From Clostridiaceae bacterium Marseille-Q3526 (GTDB taxonomy: Bacteria; Bacillota; Clostridia; Lachnospirales; Lachnospiraceae), in contig JAGTTS010000003.1 in assembly GCA_018223375.1 (NCBI GenBank), positions 124,001 through 188,000 on the forward strand: 64,000 bases of DNA, read 5' to 3'. Position 1 is the stretch's first letter, and each line of letters opens with the position of its first letter. The translations under genes were made by a program, and so were the position numbers. Positions 51,590 to 61,461 of this stretch are shown piece after piece. The notes beneath the pieces are model-generated. The model was not told the origin of the DNA. It ran no database searches and worked only from the letters and a program-made list of their open reading frames with translations.

Positions 51590-53500
51590 TTATGCCTCAA
51601 TAAACATTTCTTTTGATTCTGCACATTCCGGGCAGACCCAGTCTTCCGGCAGCTTTTCAAACAGAGTGCCTGGAGCGATATCGCCGTCCTCGTCGCCCAG
51701 CTCCGGAATGTACTCGTACCCGCAGCCGCCGCAGACATAGCGCTTTCCGATTGGTTCCGGCTTCGGAGGCAGAGGCCTCTTGATTTTTACCATAGGAGGA
51801 GCCGGCTTCTTTTCCTCCAGACCCAGCTCTTCGGCCAGCAGAGGCAGAATTTCCTTCACGTCTCCCACGATTCCATAGTCGCAGTTTTTAAAGATGGGAG
51901 CGTTTCCGTTGGTGTTAATGGCTACGATGGTAGAAGCGTCCTTGATGCCCTTTAAGTGCTGGATCGCTCCTGAAATACCGCAGGCAATGTAGAGATTTCC
52001 GGTGAATTTCTGACCGGACATGCCCACATAGCGGTTCAGCGGAACGTATTTTAACGTTTCGGCTACCGGGCGGGAGGAACCGACAGCGGCTCCGGCTGCC
52101 TTAGCCAGCTGCTCAATCAGCTTCATATTCTCTTTCTCTCCAATACCCTGGCCTGCGCTGACTACGCGCTCTGCCTGGATGATCGGAGTATCCATCGGAA
52201 TACCCACCGTGAAGTCGTATCCGTCCTTTCTAAGGAGAGCGGCCAGCTCTGCAGCCTGTTCCTTCGGACTTCCCTCTGTGATCATGTGGCGCTTTCTGAC
52301 ACCTGTCACAGGAGCCGGCTTTTTCGGACGGCTGGAGGAACCTGACGCATCCTTCGGCGGTTTACCCAGAAGAGCGGAAGAAATAACGACTCTCTGAATC
52401 TCATTGGTTCCTTCATAGATAGTGGTAATTTTAGCGTCACGGTACATACGCTCAACGTCCATACCCTTTAAGAAGCCGGTTCCGCCGAAAATCTGAACGG
52501 CGTCGTTGGTCACCTCGAGGGCAATGTCGGAGGCGTACATCTTAGCCATGGCAGATTCCATGCCGTAAGGCTCGTGGTGCTCCTTCAACTCTGCGCTGGA
52601 GTAGACAAGGAATCTGGCGCAGCGCAGCTTGGTAGCCATGTCGGCCAGCTTAAAGCCGATTGCCTGGTTAAAGCCGATGGGCTTTCCGAACTGAACGCGC
52701 TCCTTTGCGTAGTCGAGGGCGCTTTCGTAGGCTCCCTGAGCGATTCCGAGGGCCTGGGAGGCGATACCAATACGGCCGCCGTCCAGAGTGGCCATGGCAA
52801 TCTTAAAGCCCTGTCCTTCCTTTCCGAGGAGGTTCTCCTTGGGAACCTTTACATTGTTGAAAATCAGCTCGGCAGTAGAGGAAGAACGGATTCCCATCTT
52901 GTCGTAGTGGTCGCCGAAAGTGAAGCCCTTCCAGCCTTTCTCTACGATGAAAGCAGAGATGCCGCGCGTTCCGATATCAGGAGTCGTCACGGCGAATACC
53001 ACATAGGTGTCAGCCTTAGGAGCGTTTGTGATGAAGATCTTACCGCCGTTTAACAGATAGTGGTCGCCCTTATCGACGGCGGTTGTCTCGGTGCCGCCGG
53101 CGTCAGAGCCTGCGTTAGGCTCAGTCAGTCCAAAGGCGCCGATTTTCTCGCCCCTGCAGAGGGGAACCAGATATTTTTTCTTCTGCTCTTCCGTACCGAA
53201 GGCAAAAATAGGCCAGGAGCCCAGGGAAACATGGGCGGAGAGAATAACGCCTGTGCCTCCGTCTACGCGGGAAAGCTCTTCTACGGCAATGGCGTAGCTG
53301 ATCACGTCCAGTCCGGCGCCGCCGTACTCCTTCGGATACGGGATTCCCATGAGACCCATCTCGCCTAATTTTTTGACCGCCTCGTCTGGAAAACGGTTTT
53401 CCTTATCCATAAGAAATGCGTGGGGCTTTACCTCTTCTTCAGCGAAGGCGCGGATTTTGGCACGAAGAGCTTCGTGTTCAGCAGTAGTATGAAACAGCAT
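51590..53500 (-). CDS. Acyl-CoA dehydrogenase / EtfA FAD domain / rubredoxin triple fusion
   Basis: ATG at 53500 follows AAAGGAGG; the frame extends further but without such a site. 636 residues in three parts. Residues 1-380: complete short-chain acyl-CoA dehydrogenase (butyryl-CoA type) with catalytic Glu363 in IYEGTNEIQR. Residues about 405-560: the FAD-binding C-terminal domain of EtfA (SSRPVAE, YVGMSGQKFTGNLYIACGIS, AINTNGNAPIF), without the EtfA N-terminal domain and without EtfB. Residues 586-636: rubredoxin with Cys590, 593, 623 and 626. The layout gives a path from acyl-CoA through two flavins to a rubredoxin iron. The flavodiiron gene follows in the same operon. Confidence 0.93.
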   Translation of the reverse strand: MLFHTTAEHEALRAKIRAFAEEEVKPHAFLMDKENRFPDEAVKKLGEMGLMGIPYPKEYGGAGLDVISYAIAVEELSRVDGGTGVILSAHVSLGSWPIFAFGTEEQKKKYLVPLCRGEKIGAFGLTEPNAGSDAGGTETTAVDKGDHYLLNGGKIFITNAPKADTYVVFAVTTPDIGTRGISAFIVEKGWKGFTFGDHYDKMGIRSSSTAELIFNNVKVPKENLLGKEGQGFKIAMATLDGGRIGIASQALGIAQGAYESALDYAKERVQFGKPIGFNQAIGFKLADMATKLRCARFLVYSSAELKEHHEPYGMESAMAKMYASDIALEVTNDAVQIFGGTGFLKGMDVERMYRDAKITTIYEGTNEIQRVVISSALLGKPPKDASGSSSRPKKPAPVTGVRKRHMITEGSPKEQAAELAALLRKDGYDFTVGIPMDTPIIQAERVVSAGQGIGEKENMKLIEQLAKAAGAAVGSSRPVAETLKYVPLNRYVGMSGQKFTGNLYIACGISGAIQHLKGIKDASTIVAINTNGNAPIFKNCDYGIVGDVKEILPLLAEELGLEEKKPAPPMVKIKRPLPPKPEPIGKRYVCGGCGYEYIPELGDEDGDIAPGTLFEKLPEDWVCPECAESKEMFIEA

Positions 53501-53577
53501 AGGTAGATCCTCCTTTCGAATCGTAAAATCATAATAAAAAATTAATAACAATAACAATAATCATTTTTATATTATAG

Positions 53578-53607
53578 ATATTACCATACTCTGCCAGCTT
53601 GTGTCAA
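53578..53607 (-). promoter_or_regulatory. Promoter of the fusion/flavodiiron operon
   Basis: On the minus strand TTGACA (53602-53607), an 18-base spacer and TAATAT (53578-53583). A better -10 (TATAAT at 53571-53576) is too far from the -35, so the exact start is uncertain. Confidence 0.5.
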
Positions 53608-53670
53608 CTAAAAATTATGCAAAAAACAGATAAAAAAGAATTACAAAAGAGTGGGATTGTACAAAAAAAC

Positions 53671-53727
53671 GAAAAAAGCAGCGCTGACGCACAAAGGAAA
53701 TACTGCACTTTGTACATCAGCGCTGCT
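53671..53727 (-). terminator. Terminator after adenine deaminase
   Basis: AGCAGCGCTGA (53677-53687) pairs with TCAGCGCTGCT (53717-53727), with further pairing inside, followed on the minus strand by six T. Confidence 0.9.
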
Positions 53728-53743
53728 GAATAGATAGAAAGGA

Positions 53744-55519
53744 TTAACGCTCAGACGGGAAAACAGGCAGAAGTGTCTGGCTGATGCCGTCGACAAGACC
53801 GAAATCGGTGATCGTCACGCCGGGAAGGGCGGTTAAGGACATAATCGAAGCGCCCAGCAGAGACGTTTCCGGGGTGGTGATTTCCTGAACGGCCTTCTGA
53901 ACCGTTTCAATCCGCTCTGCCATCTGGCGGCAGGGCAGATTGGACATTAAGCCGGCCACGGGAAGTTCCAGAACAGACGCTTTGCTGTCCTTGACTGCAC
54001 AGATGCCTCCGCCGCAGGCCTGCAGAGCCTGAACGGCTTTTAAAGCGCTTTCCGGATCACGGTAGACCACAAGCAGGTTGTGGCTGTCGTGGGTGATGGT
54101 GGTGGCGAAAGCGCCCTCGCAAAGACCGAAGTTTTCAAACACGCCGATGACCTGTTTTCCGTTTCCGTATCGGTTGACTACGCTTACAAACTGGAGATCC
54201 TCACGGCCTTCCAAAGATACGGCTCCGTCTCTGACAGGAAGGCTGACCGGACGGACGGTGCGGAGAATCTTGTCAGCGGAAGGCACCATTACATTTACCT
54301 CAATCGTGTCCTTTGCATAGTTCTCAGGAACGGTGAGAATGAAATCTGCCGCAGAGGAGATCTGGGGAATATTGACTGTATTTTTAAAGGAAGAAGCGGC
54401 CGGCTCAGGATCGCATCCTGTATACACGCCGTTTTCGGCCACCTTCCTTCCCTCCATAAAGACAGCCTCTGGCTGGCTTCCGTCCAGGCGGCGTACCAGC
54501 TGGAAATCAGCAACATAGCCGGGAGCCACTGCTCCCAGATCCTGAATGCCCAGCTCCTTTGCAGCGTTTAAGGTGGCGCATTTAATGGCGTCTAAAGAGC
54601 TCATGCCGGCTGCGACAGCCCGTTTTACCACCCGGTTCACATGGCCGTCAGCCAGCAGGTCGCTGGCATGGACATCGTCTGTACAGAAGGAAACGTGATC
54701 GTACCATCTGTGTCCGTCCAGACCGCGGATCAAATCCGGAACTACATCGCATAAAGAGCTTCCCCGCACGTTTACATGCATGCCCAGGCGGAGCTTCTCC
54801 CGCACTTCCGCCGCGCTCTGGCTTTCGTGATCGCTTTCCGGACCTCCCAGGCGGTAGGCGCACAGCTCCCTGCCTGTGACAGTGGGGGCGTGGCCCTGAA
54901 GGAAGGCGTTCTTTTTAAGGCCTTCGTCAATAATTGCGTGCATCCTGGGGCTGTCCTTGTAAACGCCCACGAAATCCATGATCTCAGCAATGCCGATGAC
55001 GCCTTCCTTTTCCAGAAGCGTGCGGATTTCAGGGGCTTCAAAGGAAGCGCCGCTGCTTTCCAGGCCTGGGACCGCCGGCACGCAGGAGGGAGCCAGCACA
55101 TACTGGCGCAGAGCAGACTTCTTCGCGTTTTCCAGCATAAATTCTACGCCCTCGATGCCCATGACATTTCCGATTTCGTGGGGATCGGTGCAGATAGTAG
55201 TAGTTCCCCAGGGGAGAACAGCACGGCTTAACTGCTCCGGAATCATCATGGTGCTCTCCACATGCATGTGGACATCGATAAAGCCTGGAATCAGATAAGC
55301 GTCCTTTCCATCGTAAATTTCCCTGGAGGGGCAGGCCGTTTCCTGTCCCTCCTCGCGGACGCGGACTACCACTCCGTCTAAAATATCAACCTGAGCCGGA
55401 TAGATCTCGCCGGTGAAGATATTCAGATAACGGACGTTGGAAACAGTCAGATCGCAGGGGATTTCCTGCAGAGCCGCCTTCATCAGGCGGGAACGGTCTT
55501 TTTCTTTCTTTGCGTACAT
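53744..55519 (-). CDS. ade: Adenine deaminase
   Basis: ATG at 55519 follows AAAGGAGAC. 591 residues of the Ade family: metal-binding HMHVEST within GFIDVHMHVEST, the DPHEIGNV motif, LQGHAPTV, and FCTDD in the second half, with the C-terminal deaminase domain containing TITHDSHN. It converts adenine to hypoxanthine and ammonia. It is divergent from a LacI-type regulator and purine permease, and operators in the gap suggest joint control. Confidence 0.95.
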   Translation of the reverse strand: MYAKKEKDRSRLMKAALQEIPCDLTVSNVRYLNIFTGEIYPAQVDILDGVVVRVREEGQETACPSREIYDGKDAYLIPGFIDVHMHVESTMMIPEQLSRAVLPWGTTTICTDPHEIGNVMGIEGVEFMLENAKKSALRQYVLAPSCVPAVPGLESSGASFEAPEIRTLLEKEGVIGIAEIMDFVGVYKDSPRMHAIIDEGLKKNAFLQGHAPTVTGRELCAYRLGGPESDHESQSAAEVREKLRLGMHVNVRGSSLCDVVPDLIRGLDGHRWYDHVSFCTDDVHASDLLADGHVNRVVKRAVAAGMSSLDAIKCATLNAAKELGIQDLGAVAPGYVADFQLVRRLDGSQPEAVFMEGRKVAENGVYTGCDPEPAASSFKNTVNIPQISSAADFILTVPENYAKDTIEVNVMVPSADKILRTVRPVSLPVRDGAVSLEGREDLQFVSVVNRYGNGKQVIGVFENFGLCEGAFATTITHDSHNLLVVYRDPESALKAVQALQACGGGICAVKDSKASVLELPVAGLMSNLPCRQMAERIETVQKAVQEITTPETSLLGASIMSLTALPGVTITDFGLVDGISQTLLPVFPSER

Positions 55520-55607
55520 AAAGTCTCCTTTCAGCCGCCGCATAGGCGGCAGAACTGTAATTTAATTATTAGTATAACTTATCAAAAGGAACGGAATAAA
55601 ATGATAA

Positions 55608-55621
55608 ATGAAACGATTCAT
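55608..55621. promoter_or_regulatory. LacI-type operator, copy 1
   Basis: ATGAAACGATTCAT is a palindrome except for one symmetric pair, with the CG centre typical of LacI-family sites. It lies 89 bases from the ade start codon. Confidence 0.7.
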
Positions 55622-55753
55622 TTTCCATTTCTATCATCATAGAAAAAAAGAAGACCATTGTCAATGAATTTAGATAAAATTTCAAAAATTTATTGACATA
55701 TAAGGGAAAAAGGTGTAGGTTAACAGAGTGGAAAATATGGGGGAAAAGAAAAA

Positions 55754-55767
55754 ATGAACCGATTCAT
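55754..55767. promoter_or_regulatory. LacI-type operator, copy 2
   Basis: ATGAACCGATTCAT matches copy 1 at 13 of 14 bases, 146 bases away. It lies downstream of a TTGACA box (55693-55698) that may serve the regulator gene. No other gene is visible in 55520-55863. Confidence 0.7.
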
Positions 55768-55863
55768 TTGTTGGGAGCGGAACATACTCCTGCGGCTTAT
55801 TTATTAGCGCAGCGAATGAATACGGCCGGGAAAATACGGCCGGGAAAGGAACAGGAAAGAGCC

Positions 55864-56925
55864 ATGGAACAAAAATCGACCCTCAGAGATGTGGCGCAGC
55901 TTGCAGGACTTTCGGCAGGTACGGTTTCCAAATATCTGAATCATCCGGAAAGCGTGCAGGAAAAAAACAGAAAGAAGATTGAGAAAGCGATCCGGCTTTT
56001 GAACTACACGCCGAATGTCCTGGCCCGGAAGCTGGCCAGCGGCCGTTCCAGAGTACTGGGACTCTGCATTGTGACAGAGCCGGAGATTTCAGACTCTACC
56101 TGGCTTCATCTGCTCCCCATGATTCAGACGCTGAATGACAGCGCCTGCCAGGCAGGATATCAGCTTCAGATCGGTTTGAGCTCCGTAGGGAGAGAGGAAC
56201 AGACGCTCCAAATGCTGAGAGACGGCGCGGAGGGAAAGGGCATGGACGGCCTGTTTCTGGTGTCGGCATGGGAAGTGCCAGAGGATTTGATCCGCTATCT
56301 TCTGAACCGGGAGTTTCCTTTTGTGCTGGTGGAAAACCACAGCCGCTGTCTGGAAAACCGCCAGTTCTATTTTGATAATTATGGGATCGGCGTCTCCTGC
56401 ACAGAATACCTGTCTGGCCTGGGCCACCGGGAGATCGGATTTTTCCATGCGGGAGGAAGCCAGCAGCACATGGCGGATCGGTATCAGGGCTACCTGGATA
56501 CGCTGAAACGTCTGGGGCTCCCCTGGAAAGAGGAGTTTACCAGATATGGAGATTATTCCATTGAGAGCGGGTTTTGCTGCATGGAGGAGCTGTTTTCCAT
56601 GGAATGCCGCCCTACGGCCGTTATCTGCGGAAATGACAACATGGCGGCCGGAGCGCTGCAGTTTCTGAGAAAGCGGGGGCTTTCCGCGCCGGAGACGGTT
56701 TCCCTCATAGGCGTGGACGACAGCATTGCGGCCAGGGCGGCCAGTCCTGCCCTGACCAGCGTGCATCTGCCCATGGCTCAGGTGGCGAAAGAGGCGGCCC
56801 AGGCGCTGATCCGCCAGATTGAAGAGGGAAAAACGGCAGAGAGCAGAAAATTTTCCTGCAGGCTGGTTGAAAGAGAATCCACAGCGCCGGGAGTAAGCCA
56901 AGCTGCCGGGAACAGCAAAAGATGA
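55864..56925 (+). CDS. LacI-family transcriptional regulator of purine salvage
   Basis: ATG 55864 is chosen because the DNA-binding domain begins immediately: STLRDVAQLAGLSAGTVSKYLNHPESV. About 353 residues with a C-terminal periplasmic-binding-type sensor domain (AVICGNDNMAAGALQFL; VDDSIAARAASPALTSVHLP). The neighbours, adenine deaminase and an NCS2 purine permease, suggest that the ligand is a purine base or nucleoside. Two near-identical operators lie upstream. Confidence 0.9.
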   Translation: MEQKSTLRDVAQLAGLSAGTVSKYLNHPESVQEKNRKKIEKAIRLLNYTPNVLARKLASGRSRVLGLCIVTEPEISDSTWLHLLPMIQTLNDSACQAGYQLQIGLSSVGREEQTLQMLRDGAEGKGMDGLFLVSAWEVPEDLIRYLLNREFPFVLVENHSRCLENRQFYFDNYGIGVSCTEYLSGLGHREIGFFHAGGSQQHMADRYQGYLDTLKRLGLPWKEEFTRYGDYSIESGFCCMEELFSMECRPTAVICGNDNMAAGALQFLRKRGLSAPETVSLIGVDDSIAARAASPALTSVHLPMAQVAKEAAQALIRQIEEGKTAESRKFSCRLVERESTAPGVSQAAGNSKR

Positions 56926-56950
56926 AAACAAGAGATCAGGGAGGATGAAA

Positions 56951-58273
56951 ATGGAAGAGTTTTTTAAACTGCGGGAGCGAAAGACCGATGTGAAGACGGA
57001 AATTCTCGCAGGCATTACTACGTTTATGACGATGGCCTATGTGCTGGCGGTGCAGCCTTCGGCGATTGTAGGCTTTGGGGACGCCGCCAGCCTGACGGAC
57101 GCCAACGGCTATGTGATCAGCAAGTCGGCTATCCTTATTATGTGCGCCCTTGTCAGCGGCGTTATCACAATTTTTATGGGACTTTACGCGAACTTTCCCT
57201 TCGCCCTTTCTACGGGAATGGGAACGAACTTCCTGTTAGGCGCTCTTTTGCAGGACGGAAGCCTTTCCTTTGGTTCCATTATGAGCATTATCCTGATTTC
57301 AGGAATTATTTTTCTGGCTCTGACCATTTTTGGAATCAGGGACATGATTGTGAAGATGATCCCCAAGAATATTAAGGTGGCCATCTCGGCGTCCATCGGA
57401 TTTTTCGTAGCGTACCTGGGCTTTAAAAATACGGGAATCGGAACCTTCACTGACGGCATTGCCATGGGTGATTTCACAGACCCAAAGGTGCTGCTGGCTA
57501 TCGCGGGACTGCTTTTAATTTCCATTTTAACGGCGTACAATGTGCGGGGCGCAATCCTTATCGGAATCATAGCGATCACCATCGCGGGCATTCCCTTCGG
57601 AGTCACAAAGCTTCCAGAGCATTTCTTTGAGATTCCTGATATGGCCAATCTGGGAAATGTGTGCTTTAATTTCGATTTTAAGCATCTGCTGACAGCCGAC
57701 ACGGTGATCTGGGTATTTGTAGCCTTCTTCGGAGATTTCTTTTCCACTCTGGGGACAGTTCTGGGAGTGGCAGGAAAGGCCAGGATGTTAGACGAGGACG
57801 GAAACCTGCCTGGCATTGAAAAGCCCTTCCTGGTGGACGCTATTGGAACCTGCGTGGGAGCTGTGACCGGATGTACGACCATTACCACCTTTGTAGAGTC
57901 CACCTCCGGCGTGGAGGCGGGAGGACGTACCGGCCTGACGGCAGTCACCACGGGAATTATTTTCCTGCTGACTATTTTTGCCGCTCCGCTGTTTGTCATT
58001 ATTCCTGACGCAGCCACAGGCCCGGCGCTGATTTTCGTAGGCTTTCTGATGCTCAGCGGCTTCTCTGAAATCGACTTTTCCAATTTCGACGACGCCTTCG
58101 GTCCGTTTATCATGATTGTGTTCGGAACCTACACAGCCAACATTGCCACAGGAATTGCAGCTGGAATTCTGGCCCATGTGGGAATTAAGGCGGCTACCAG
58201 AAAGTGGAAGGAGATCCATCCGGGACTCTATATTCTGTGCATTCCGCTGATTCTCTATTTTATTTATAATTAG
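56951..58273 (+). CDS. NCS2 purine permease (AzgA/PbuG type)
   Basis: ATG 56951 has AGGGAGG six bases upstream; ATG 56945 is too close to it. About 440 residues and 12-14 membrane segments, with the AzgA-type start TEILAGITTFMTMAYVL, the STGMGTNFLLG segment and GCTTITTFVESTSGVEAGGRTG. It takes up adenine, guanine or hypoxanthine. It is 25 bases behind the LacI-type gene and next to ade, so adenine is the most likely substrate. Confidence 0.93.
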   Translation: MEEFFKLRERKTDVKTEILAGITTFMTMAYVLAVQPSAIVGFGDAASLTDANGYVISKSAILIMCALVSGVITIFMGLYANFPFALSTGMGTNFLLGALLQDGSLSFGSIMSIILISGIIFLALTIFGIRDMIVKMIPKNIKVAISASIGFFVAYLGFKNTGIGTFTDGIAMGDFTDPKVLLAIAGLLLISILTAYNVRGAILIGIIAITIAGIPFGVTKLPEHFFEIPDMANLGNVCFNFDFKHLLTADTVIWVFVAFFGDFFSTLGTVLGVAGKARMLDEDGNLPGIEKPFLVDAIGTCVGAVTGCTTITTFVESTSGVEAGGRTGLTAVTTGIIFLLTIFAAPLFVIIPDAATGPALIFVGFLMLSGFSEIDFSNFDDAFGPFIMIVFGTYTANIATGIAAGILAHVGIKAATRKWKEIHPGLYILCIPLILYFIYN

Positions 58274-58282
58274 AATGGACAT

Positions 58283-58336
58283 AAAAAGGATCCGATCCTT
58301 CATCTCATATCTGAGGTGGAGGATCGGATCCTTTTT
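58283..58336. terminator. Bidirectional terminator between permease and MATE genes
   Basis: AAAAAGGATCCGATCCT pairs with AGGATCGGATCCTTTTT over 17 positions; the stem has an A tract on one side and a T tract on the other, so it can act for both convergent genes. Confidence 0.92.
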
Positions 58337-58371
58337 GTAATTTCTGGAACAGACGATGGATACTAAGCGTT

Positions 58372-59739
58372 TTAGTCCGTTACCTGGTGGTTCAGCCATT
58401 TTCCGCTTCTGAACCGGTGGATAAAGAACAGGCCGCGGACCGTCCAGTCGGTGAACATGCCGATCCAGACTGCAATAGGGCCGAAGCCGCAGACGCGGAT
58501 CAGGTAAATGCAGAGGCTGACGCGGCAGATCCACATGGAGAGGCAGGAGAGAATCATGGAAAATTTCACGTCGCCTGCCGCACGCAGGCCGTAGCCTGGA
58601 ATAAAGGCGGCAGTCCATACCAGGGGTTTTACAATGGTAATCCAGCTGTTCATAAACAGACAGAGGGATGCGCTCTCCCCGGAAAGTCCTGCCAGCTTTG
58701 TGATAGGCCCAGCCATCAGGAAAATGAGAAGGCAGCTTCCAAAGACCACAAACTCCGCCGCAAAGCTCAGCTTTTTAATATAGTAGCGGGCTTCGTCCGG
58801 TCTGCCTGCCCCCAGGCACTGGCCCACCACCGTCATCATGCCGATTCCAATGCCGATTCCAGCAATTCCGTTAAAGTTTTCCATAATATTTGTCATGGCC
58901 TGAGCGGCGATGGCGGTGGTTCCAAGAGTAGAAACGGTGGACTGGATTGCCAGCTTTCCAAACTGGAACATGCCGTTTTCCACGCCGGACGGAATACCGA
59001 TCCGCAGGATATTTTTGATAAGGCGTCCGTCTGGTTTCAGGAAGATGAAGTTTCCAATCCGCAGTTCCCCTGATTTCCTGCGTAGGAAGAGAAGCACCAG
59101 AAGGGCCGCAGCAATGCGGGAAAGCAGGGTGGAGACGGCGGCTCCCGCCACGCCCAGGTGAAAGCCCCAGATTAAGAGGGCGTTTCCTGCAATGTTCATC
59201 AGATTGGTGGACACGGTAATCGCCATAGGGAGGCGGCTGTTGTTCTGCGCCCGGAAGACGGCGGATCCGGAATCAAAAAGCGCGATAAAAGGAAAGGACA
59301 GAGAGGTGTAGAAAAAGTACACCATAGCGGCGTCCATGACCTCCTGTTCCACAGAGCCGAAAACCAATCGGAGAAGAGGCGCCCGGAACAGCTGGCAGAC
59401 TGCCAGCACAGCCAGAGAGATGGCGAAAATAATAAACAGAAGCTGGTTGGCAGAGCGTTCCGCCTGATCCCGCCGTTTCTGGCCAAGATAGTTGGCACAG
59501 ACAATGGCACCTCCGGAGGCCAGGGCGTAAAAGGCCTGGATCACCAAAATATTGATGGAATCCACGAGGGATACGGCGGAAATAGCTGCCTCGCTCACAT
59601 TGCTGACCATCATGGAATCCACGGTTCCCATAAAGGAAGTGAAAATCTGTTCGCAGATCAGGGGGAGCATCAGGGCAATCAGCTGCCGGTTGGAATAGAG
59701 ATGGGGCTTTTTGGAAGAAGCCCGGACGGCGTGTTTCAT
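58372..59739 (-). CDS. MATE-family efflux transporter
   Basis: 455 residues after GAAGGTGAC. Twelve membrane segments with MATE features: LMLPLICEQIFTSFMGTVDSMMVS near the start, the ANYLGQKRRDQAE loop after helix 3, a corresponding GQCLGAGRPDEARYY in the second half. It exports drugs or metabolites using Na+ or H+. The substrate is unknown and no regulator is adjacent. Confidence 0.93.
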   Translation of the reverse strand: MKHAVRASSKKPHLYSNRQLIALMLPLICEQIFTSFMGTVDSMMVSNVSEAAISAVSLVDSINILVIQAFYALASGGAIVCANYLGQKRRDQAERSANQLLFIIFAISLAVLAVCQLFRAPLLRLVFGSVEQEVMDAAMVYFFYTSLSFPFIALFDSGSAVFRAQNNSRLPMAITVSTNLMNIAGNALLIWGFHLGVAGAAVSTLLSRIAAALLVLLFLRRKSGELRIGNFIFLKPDGRLIKNILRIGIPSGVENGMFQFGKLAIQSTVSTLGTTAIAAQAMTNIMENFNGIAGIGIGIGMMTVVGQCLGAGRPDEARYYIKKLSFAAEFVVFGSCLLIFLMAGPITKLAGLSGESASLCLFMNSWITIVKPLVWTAAFIPGYGLRAAGDVKFSMILSCLSMWICRVSLCIYLIRVCGFGPIAVWIGMFTDWTVRGLFFIHRFRSGKWLNHQVTD

Positions 59740-59973
59740 AAGATGTCACCTTCGTTTCATTAGAGTATTCAGTAAGGAAATTGTATAAAAATCCAGCACC
59801 TATTTTAATAGAAGGGACGGCAGATTTCAACTGGTGGAAAAGAGAAAGAAAAATGTAATAAATTCAAATAATAAATCAGATTAAAAAGCTGTTATAATAT
59901 AAAATATCAAATAATAGACGGCTGTTTTAATGGACAGAATGAGAAAACAGGAGTGCAGAAAGAGGAGGGGGGC

Positions 59974-61445
59974 ATGAAAATGAAGTGGAAGCATTTGCTT
60001 TGCTGTCTGACAGCGGAAGCAATGCTGGGAGGATGCGGGCCGGAGAGCCTGGAGAAAACACCCCAGGAAAGGCAGACGCAGACGGCGGATATGGCTCAGA
60101 ACGGAAAAAGAGAGAGTGGGACAAAACGGGAAACAAGTGGGAACGAGGGGCAGAGCGAAAGAGAGGAAAATCCTCAGTTTGCTGACGGATTCGGGCTGAT
60201 TGAGGAGGGAAGTCCCAGAGTGTACCAGCTGGCAGAAGAGGATCCCCCCTTTACCGAATCAGCCCTTGCCAGGGCCGATTTGGTATCTGCGGCACAGCAG
60301 GAGGGGAAATTCTGGTTTACAGCGGTGATCACAGATTATTCTGTGGAGGAGGCAGACGAGGAGACTGCGCTGAGGGAGATAGATCATAATCCTGCATATT
60401 TTAAAATAGAAGAGACAGGAGAGTCCGGACAGGAGACATTCTATGGATACAGTCCTTATCTGGAGCGAATCAACGACACGGATCAGGCAGAGCCGGTGCG
60501 GATAGAGGGGACAAATATAGAGAAGGCCGGGTATGCTCCCGGCAGACTGGTGCAGAAAACGTCCAGCCTGTCGAGGCTTCCATCCGGCAGCTTTATCATG
60601 AATTTTGGATATTTTATGGAGGACTTCTATTCCTGCCCGGGAGAGCCGGAAGGAGAATACCGCCTGTATCTGCCAGGCTTTGAAAATCTCATTGTGTTTG
60701 AGATGGAGGCGGCTCCGGCGCTGGAGGGGAAGCAGGAGCATTCAGAAAAAGCGGTTTCAGAGAGCAGCTCTGCCTGGGAAGAGCTGAGAAAAGGAATATC
60801 AGGAACGGCAGAAGGAGACGGATACAAGCGTGGGAAAACCCATACAGCTGGCAGGAGGAACCGGCAGATGGAAGCGCAGGTGGAATCCAGGGAATGCAGA
60901 TCGTATTTGAGATGCCGGAGGAAGCCAGGAAGGAGCTTCAGACGGGAAAAGCGGGACATTTCCAGGCGGTGATGGAAGGGATTACGCTGGTGGGGGCAGA
61001 TGAGTCACAGATGATGAATATTCCAGTTCCCAGCCCTGGTGAGACGAGAACTCTTGAGCAGACGGTCAGCTTTCGGGACTGCCAAATCCGCCTTCTCAAG
61101 GTGGCGGCGCAGGAGAGGACAGAAGAGGAGAAAAAGGAATCCGGAACAGACGCAGACGTTCTTCTTCATGTTTCAGCTTCTGTGACAGACCGTTCAGAGG
61201 GACAAACGTTCACGTTTGCACAGATAGAGCGGGAAGGAGAGCGGAAGACGGTTTCCTATGCCAGAACAGGCTGGCCGGAATTTCCTGATGAAGGTGGGGG
61301 AGTGCAGCCTGAAACTGTGATGACAGGGTTCAGCCTGCTTTCCAGCGGCAGCGAGGAGTCTGTATCTGCCAGGATTTACGCTCCTTCTTACTGGTGCCCA
61401 GAAACGGTTATAATACCGCTCAAAATAGATAACTTAAACTTATAG
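59974..61445 (+). pseudogene. Lipoprotein gene with a frameshift
   Basis: ATG 59974 follows GAGGAGGGG. The first part encodes a lipoprotein signal peptide (lipobox MLGGC), a low-complexity charged stretch and a folded-looking region up to about 60810. Protein-like sequence then continues in another frame: it reads AWENPYSWQEEPADGSAGG and leads without a start codon into the frame beginning at 60894 and ending at 61445. The original frame turns into basic nonsense and stops at 60972. A one- or two-base indel near 60805-60830 explains this. I do not recognise the family. It could be a pseudogene, a sequencing error or, less likely, programmed frameshifting. Confidence 0.65.
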
Positions 61446-61461
61446 GAAATAAAACTTCTGG

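Noticed and set aside
57184..58113. 309-residue minus-strand frame opposite the purine permease
   Set aside because: It is a shadow: the plus-strand NCS2 motifs are unambiguous.
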